The notes beneath the pieces were generated by a model. The model was not told where the DNA came from and did no database searches. It worked only from the letters and a program-made list of their open reading frames with translations. From contig NZ_JAVTJJ010000002.1 in NCBI RefSeq assembly GCF_031843945.1, positions 558,001-622,000 of the forward strand: a DNA stretch of 64,000 nucleotides. Reading direction: 5' to 3'. This DNA is from Paracidovorax sp031843945 (GTDB lineage Bacteria; Pseudomonadota; Gammaproteobacteria; Burkholderiales; Burkholderiaceae_C). The position numbers and the translations under genes were made by a program. This document shows, one piece after another, positions 61,421 to 64,000 of the stretch (positions are counted from its first letter, which is position 1; the number at the start of each line of letters is the position of its first letter).

Positions 61421-63379
61421 TCAGGCCAGCAGCGCGTTGACCCGCTTCACGTAGGCAGCCGGGTCTTCCGGCAGGCCGCCTTCGGCCAGCAGCGCCTGGT
61501 CGAACAGGATGTGCGCCAGGTCGTGAAAGTGCACGCTGCCTTCGAGCTTCTTGACCAGCGCGTGGTCGGGGTTCACTTCCAGCACGGGTTTGGTGTCGGG
61601 CGCCTGCTGGCCGGCCTGCTTGAGCAGGCGCGCGAGCTGCGTGCTCATGCCGTCGTCGCTGGTCACCAGGCAGGCCGGTGAATCGACCAGTCGGGTGGTG
61701 ATGCGCACGTCCTGGGCCTTGTCCTTCAGGGCTTCCTTCAATTGCGCCAGCAGGGGTTTGAAGCTCTCCGCTGCTTCTTCGGCAGCCTTCTTCTCGGCCT
61801 CGTCCTGCAGCGTGCCCAGATCGACCGCGCCCTTGGCAACAGACTGCAATGGCGTGCCGTCGAAGTCCTGCAGGTAGTTCAGCGCCCACTCGTCCACGCG
61901 GTCGGCCATCAGCAGCACTTCGATGTCCTTCTTCTTGAACACTTCCAGCTGCGGGCTGTTGCGGGCAGCGGCCAGCGTGTCGGCGGTGATGTAGTAGATG
62001 GTCTCCTGGCCTTCCTTCATGCGGGCCTTGTAGTCGGCCAGCGAGACGGTGGGGCTGTCCGTGGTGGTGGACGGGAAGCGCAGCAGCTTGGCGATGCGGT
62101 CGCGGTTGCCGAAGTCTTCGCCCAGGCCTTCCTTGAGCACCGCACCGAACTCGGCGTAGAACTGCGCGTACTTGCCTTCCTTGGCCCTGTCTTCGTCGCT
62201 CACCACGTCGGTCACGCCATCAGCGCCCTCACCTGCCGTGTGCTGGTCGTGCTTGGCCAGGTCTTCCAGCATCGACAGCACGCGCTTGGTCGAGCCCTCA
62301 CGGATGGCGCGCACGTCACGGCTTTCCTGCAGCAGCTCTCGGCTCACGTTCAGCGGCAGATCGCTGGAGTCGATCACGCCCTTCACGAAGCGCAAATACG
62401 TGGGCATCAGCGCCTCGGCGTCGTCCATGATGAAGACGCGCTTCACATACAGCTTCACGCCCGCCTTCTTGTCGCGGTTCCACAGATCGAACGGCGCCTT
62501 GGCCGGGATGTAGAGCAGCTGCGTGTATTCAGTGTTGCCTTCCACGCGGTTGTGGCTCCAGGTGAGCGGGTTCTCGTGGTCGTGGCTGATGGCCTTGTAG
62601 AACTCCTGGTACTGCTCGCCCGTGATGTCCTTCTTGGGGCGCGTCCACAGCGCGCTGGCCTTGTTGACGGCTTCCCACTCGCCGGTCTTGGCCATCTCGC
62701 CGGGCTGGTCGTTTTCACCCTCTTTCCACTCTTCCTTTTCCATCAGGATGGGCAGGCTGATGTGGTCGGAATACTTGGCGATGACGGACTTGAGCTTCCA
62801 GGCATTCAGGAACTCTTCGGCGTCGTCGCGCAAGTGCAGGATGACACTGGTGCCGCGTTGCGCGCGGGTGATGGTCTCCACCTCGAAGTCGCCCGTGCCG
62901 CCGCTGATCCAGCGCACGCCTTCGCTCGCCGGCGCGCCCGCGCGGCGCGATTCCACCGTGATCTTGTCGGCCACGATGAAGCCCGAATAGAAGCCCACGC
63001 CGAACTGGCCGATCAGCTGGCCCTGCTCGGACGCGGTGGCCTTCTGGTCGCCCGAGAGCTTGCCCATGAAGTCCTTGGTGCCGCTCTTGGCGATGGTGCC
63101 CAAGTGGTCGATGGCTTCTTGCTCGCTCATGCCGATGCCGTTGTCGGTGATGGTGAGCGTCTTGGCGGACTTGTCGAAGGCCACGCGCACTTCGAGGTTG
63201 GGCGCGTCTTCGTACAGCGTGCCGTCATTGAGCGCCTCGAAGCGCAGCTTGTCGCACGCGTCGGACGCATTCGAGATCAGCTCGCGCAGGAAGATTTCCT
63301 GGTTGGAGTACAGCGAATGCGTGACCAGGTGCAGCAGTTGCGCCACTTCGGCCTGGAAGGAATGGGTTTGCTTGCTCAT
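61421..63379 (-). CDS. htpG: Molecular chaperone HtpG (Hsp90)
   Basis: 652 residues, full length. The N-terminal ATPase shows NASDACDKLRFEAL, DNGIGMSEQEAI and GQFGVGFYSGFIVAD; the middle domain has GVKLYVKRVFIMDD and SDLPLNVSRELLQESR, ending with the C-terminal dimer domain. Hsp90 refolds and remodels proteins in the cytosol under heat stress. A sigma-32-like promoter lies about 50 bases upstream. It is monocistronic and convergent with the HPt fragment. Confidence 0.97.
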   Translation of the reverse strand: MSKQTHSFQAEVAQLLHLVTHSLYSNQEIFLRELISNASDACDKLRFEALNDGTLYEDAPNLEVRVAFDKSAKTLTITDNGIGMSEQEAIDHLGTIAKSGTKDFMGKLSGDQKATASEQGQLIGQFGVGFYSGFIVADKITVESRRAGAPASEGVRWISGGTGDFEVETITRAQRGTSVILHLRDDAEEFLNAWKLKSVIAKYSDHISLPILMEKEEWKEGENDQPGEMAKTGEWEAVNKASALWTRPKKDITGEQYQEFYKAISHDHENPLTWSHNRVEGNTEYTQLLYIPAKAPFDLWNRDKKAGVKLYVKRVFIMDDAEALMPTYLRFVKGVIDSSDLPLNVSRELLQESRDVRAIREGSTKRVLSMLEDLAKHDQHTAGEGADGVTDVVSDEDRAKEGKYAQFYAEFGAVLKEGLGEDFGNRDRIAKLLRFPSTTTDSPTVSLADYKARMKEGQETIYYITADTLAAARNSPQLEVFKKKDIEVLLMADRVDEWALNYLQDFDGTPLQSVAKGAVDLGTLQDEAEKKAAEEAAESFKPLLAQLKEALKDKAQDVRITTRLVDSPACLVTSDDGMSTQLARLLKQAGQQAPDTKPVLEVNPDHALVKKLEGSVHFHDLAHILFDQALLAEGGLPEDPAAYVKRVNALLA

Positions 63380-63428
63380 GGTGGATGTCTGACTGGAACA
63401 GGTTCACAAAAAATAACGATGCCCGCTC

Positions 63429-63456
63429 ATGTCGGGGCGGGGCCGCCATTATCAAG
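63429..63456 (-). promoter_or_regulatory. Sigma-32-like heat-shock promoter of htpG
   Basis: On the minus strand CTTGAT (63451-63456), 14 bases, then CCCGACAT (63429-63436). The consensus is CTTGAA, 13-15 bases, CCCCATNT. The match is five of six in the -35 and about six of eight in the -10 with the right spacing, 50 bases before the ATG. Confidence 0.55.
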
Positions 63457-63635
63457 AAGCTTCGAGAGGCTCGGCCAGGCAACCCGGCCGCCGCTGCCAC
63501 GGACGAGGGCAGCATTGTTCACATTCCACGGCCTCTACTCTCCGTTTCCCTTCCTAAGATGGCGCAGAGCCCGCCGACGTTGTCGTTGCGGGCTTTTTGC
63601 ATCCACTCATACCCACAAGCAACAGGAGGGGCGCC

Positions 63636-64000
63636 ATGGGCAGCCAAAGCAACATCAAAAAATGGACCGCCGAATTTATCGGCACTTTCTGGCTGACCTT
63701 CGGCGGCTGCGGCAGCGCCGTGCTGGCGGCCGCGTTCCCGCAATGGGGCATCGGCCTGCTGGGCGTGTCGCTGGCCTTTGGCCTGACGGTGCTGACCGGC
63801 GCCTATGCCTTCGGGCCCATCTCTGGCGGACATTTCAACCCGGCCGTCTCCATCGGGCTGGCGCTGGGCGGACGCTTTCGGGCTGCAGAACTGCCCGGCT
63901 ACATCGCCGCGCAGGTGCTGGGCGCCATCGCTGCAGCCGGCCTGCTGTACCTGATCGCCACCGGCAAGCCAGACGCCGACCTGGGCGGCTTTGCCACCAA
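63636..64000 (+). CDS. aqpZ: Aquaporin Z, N-terminal part (runs off the window)
   Basis: 121 residues are visible from ATG 63636, preceded by AGGAGG. The first helices (WTAEFIGTFWLTFGGCGSAVLAA) and GPISGGHFNPAVSIGLALGGRF, with the first NPA box, identify a water-specific MIP channel of the inner membrane. The second NPA box and the C-terminus lie beyond base 64000. It is divergent from htpG with 256 bases between them, in which only the htpG promoter was recognised. Confidence 0.93.
   Translation, partial: MGSQSNIKKWTAEFIGTFWLTFGGCGSAVLAAAFPQWGIGLLGVSLAFGLTVLTGAYAFGPISGGHFNPAVSIGLALGGRFRAAELPGYIAAQVLGAIAAAGLLYLIATGKPDADLGGFAT

Overview
The window reads as chromosome of a high-G+C betaproteobacterium of the order Burkholderiales, most likely family Comamonadaceae (Acidovorax-like). 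I infer this from the gene families, the fused FruB phosphotransferase, exosortase H, and a short palindromic repeat with the core AGCGCTT...AAGCGCT, recalled as common in that family. The genus cannot be fixed from the sequence alone. Most genes look like housekeeping or metabolic core. There are three accessory zones: a type I secretion/RTX locus (about 2.5-10.7 kb), a low-G+C defence island (about 41.2-46.3 kb), and a stretch of decayed genes around an exosortase (about 58.4-61.4 kb).

Layout. 1-2.4 kb: the end of otsA, an inverted repeat, a ROK sugar kinase and a DUF2905 protein. 2.5-10.7 kb (minus strand): a giant RTX calcium-binding protein, a small low-G+C membrane protein, and the HlyD-like and HlyB-like exporter parts that probably secrete the RTX protein. 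10.9-17.1 kb: a MidA-type methyltransferase, then plus-strand folM-like reductase, folB, ttcA, a DUF4136 lipoprotein, a histidine phosphatase and a DSD1-type PLP enzyme. 17.2-22.7 kb (minus): ruvB and ruvA, separated by two paralogous trypsin-like lipoproteins. 22.7-27.2 kb: ybeZ/phoH-ybeY facing dtd, a CDF cation exporter and dbpA. 27.3-34.1 kb (plus): a PAS-GGDEF-EAL protein, amn, a membrane GGDEF protein and a tannase-family lipoprotein. 34.1-40.9 kb: the fructose phosphotransferase operon fruB-fruK-fruA, divergent from a LacI-type regulator, with two identical inverted 14-bp operator-like sites between them.

41.2-46.3 kb holds the most striking system. It is three overlapping genes encoding a large soluble protein with a histidine-kinase-like C-terminus, a stand-alone receiver domain, and a receiver domain fused to a purine-nucleoside-phosphorylase-fold effector. 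This is the architecture of Detocs (defensive two-component system, DtcABC), an anti-phage system whose PNP-type effector destroys ATP. It lies between the fructose regulator and an amino-acid ABC transporter and is visibly less G+C-rich than either.

46.4-56.9 kb: a polar amino-acid ABC transporter without an ATPase gene, a duplicated DUF4375 gene (one copy decayed and carrying a GATGAA microsatellite), a cupin, a GNAT enzyme, purT, a cynS gene broken by an in-frame stop, a GMC oxidoreductase, 3-hydroxybutyryl-CoA dehydrogenase, and ohrR-ohr with a palindromic operator inside the promoter. 57.1-64 kb: srkA, which carries an in-frame copy of the palindromic repeat; a dead response-regulator gene; exosortase H and its partner; remnants of a DUF11 protein and an HPt domain; htpG with a sigma-32-like promoter; and the start of aqpZ.

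The dispersed palindromic repeat occurs at least seven times. Two copies lie inside genes (folM-like and srkA), in the same orientation and the same reading frame, so both proteins carry a peptide of the form AID..AA.A...SA. Base-composition statements are by eye, not computed.
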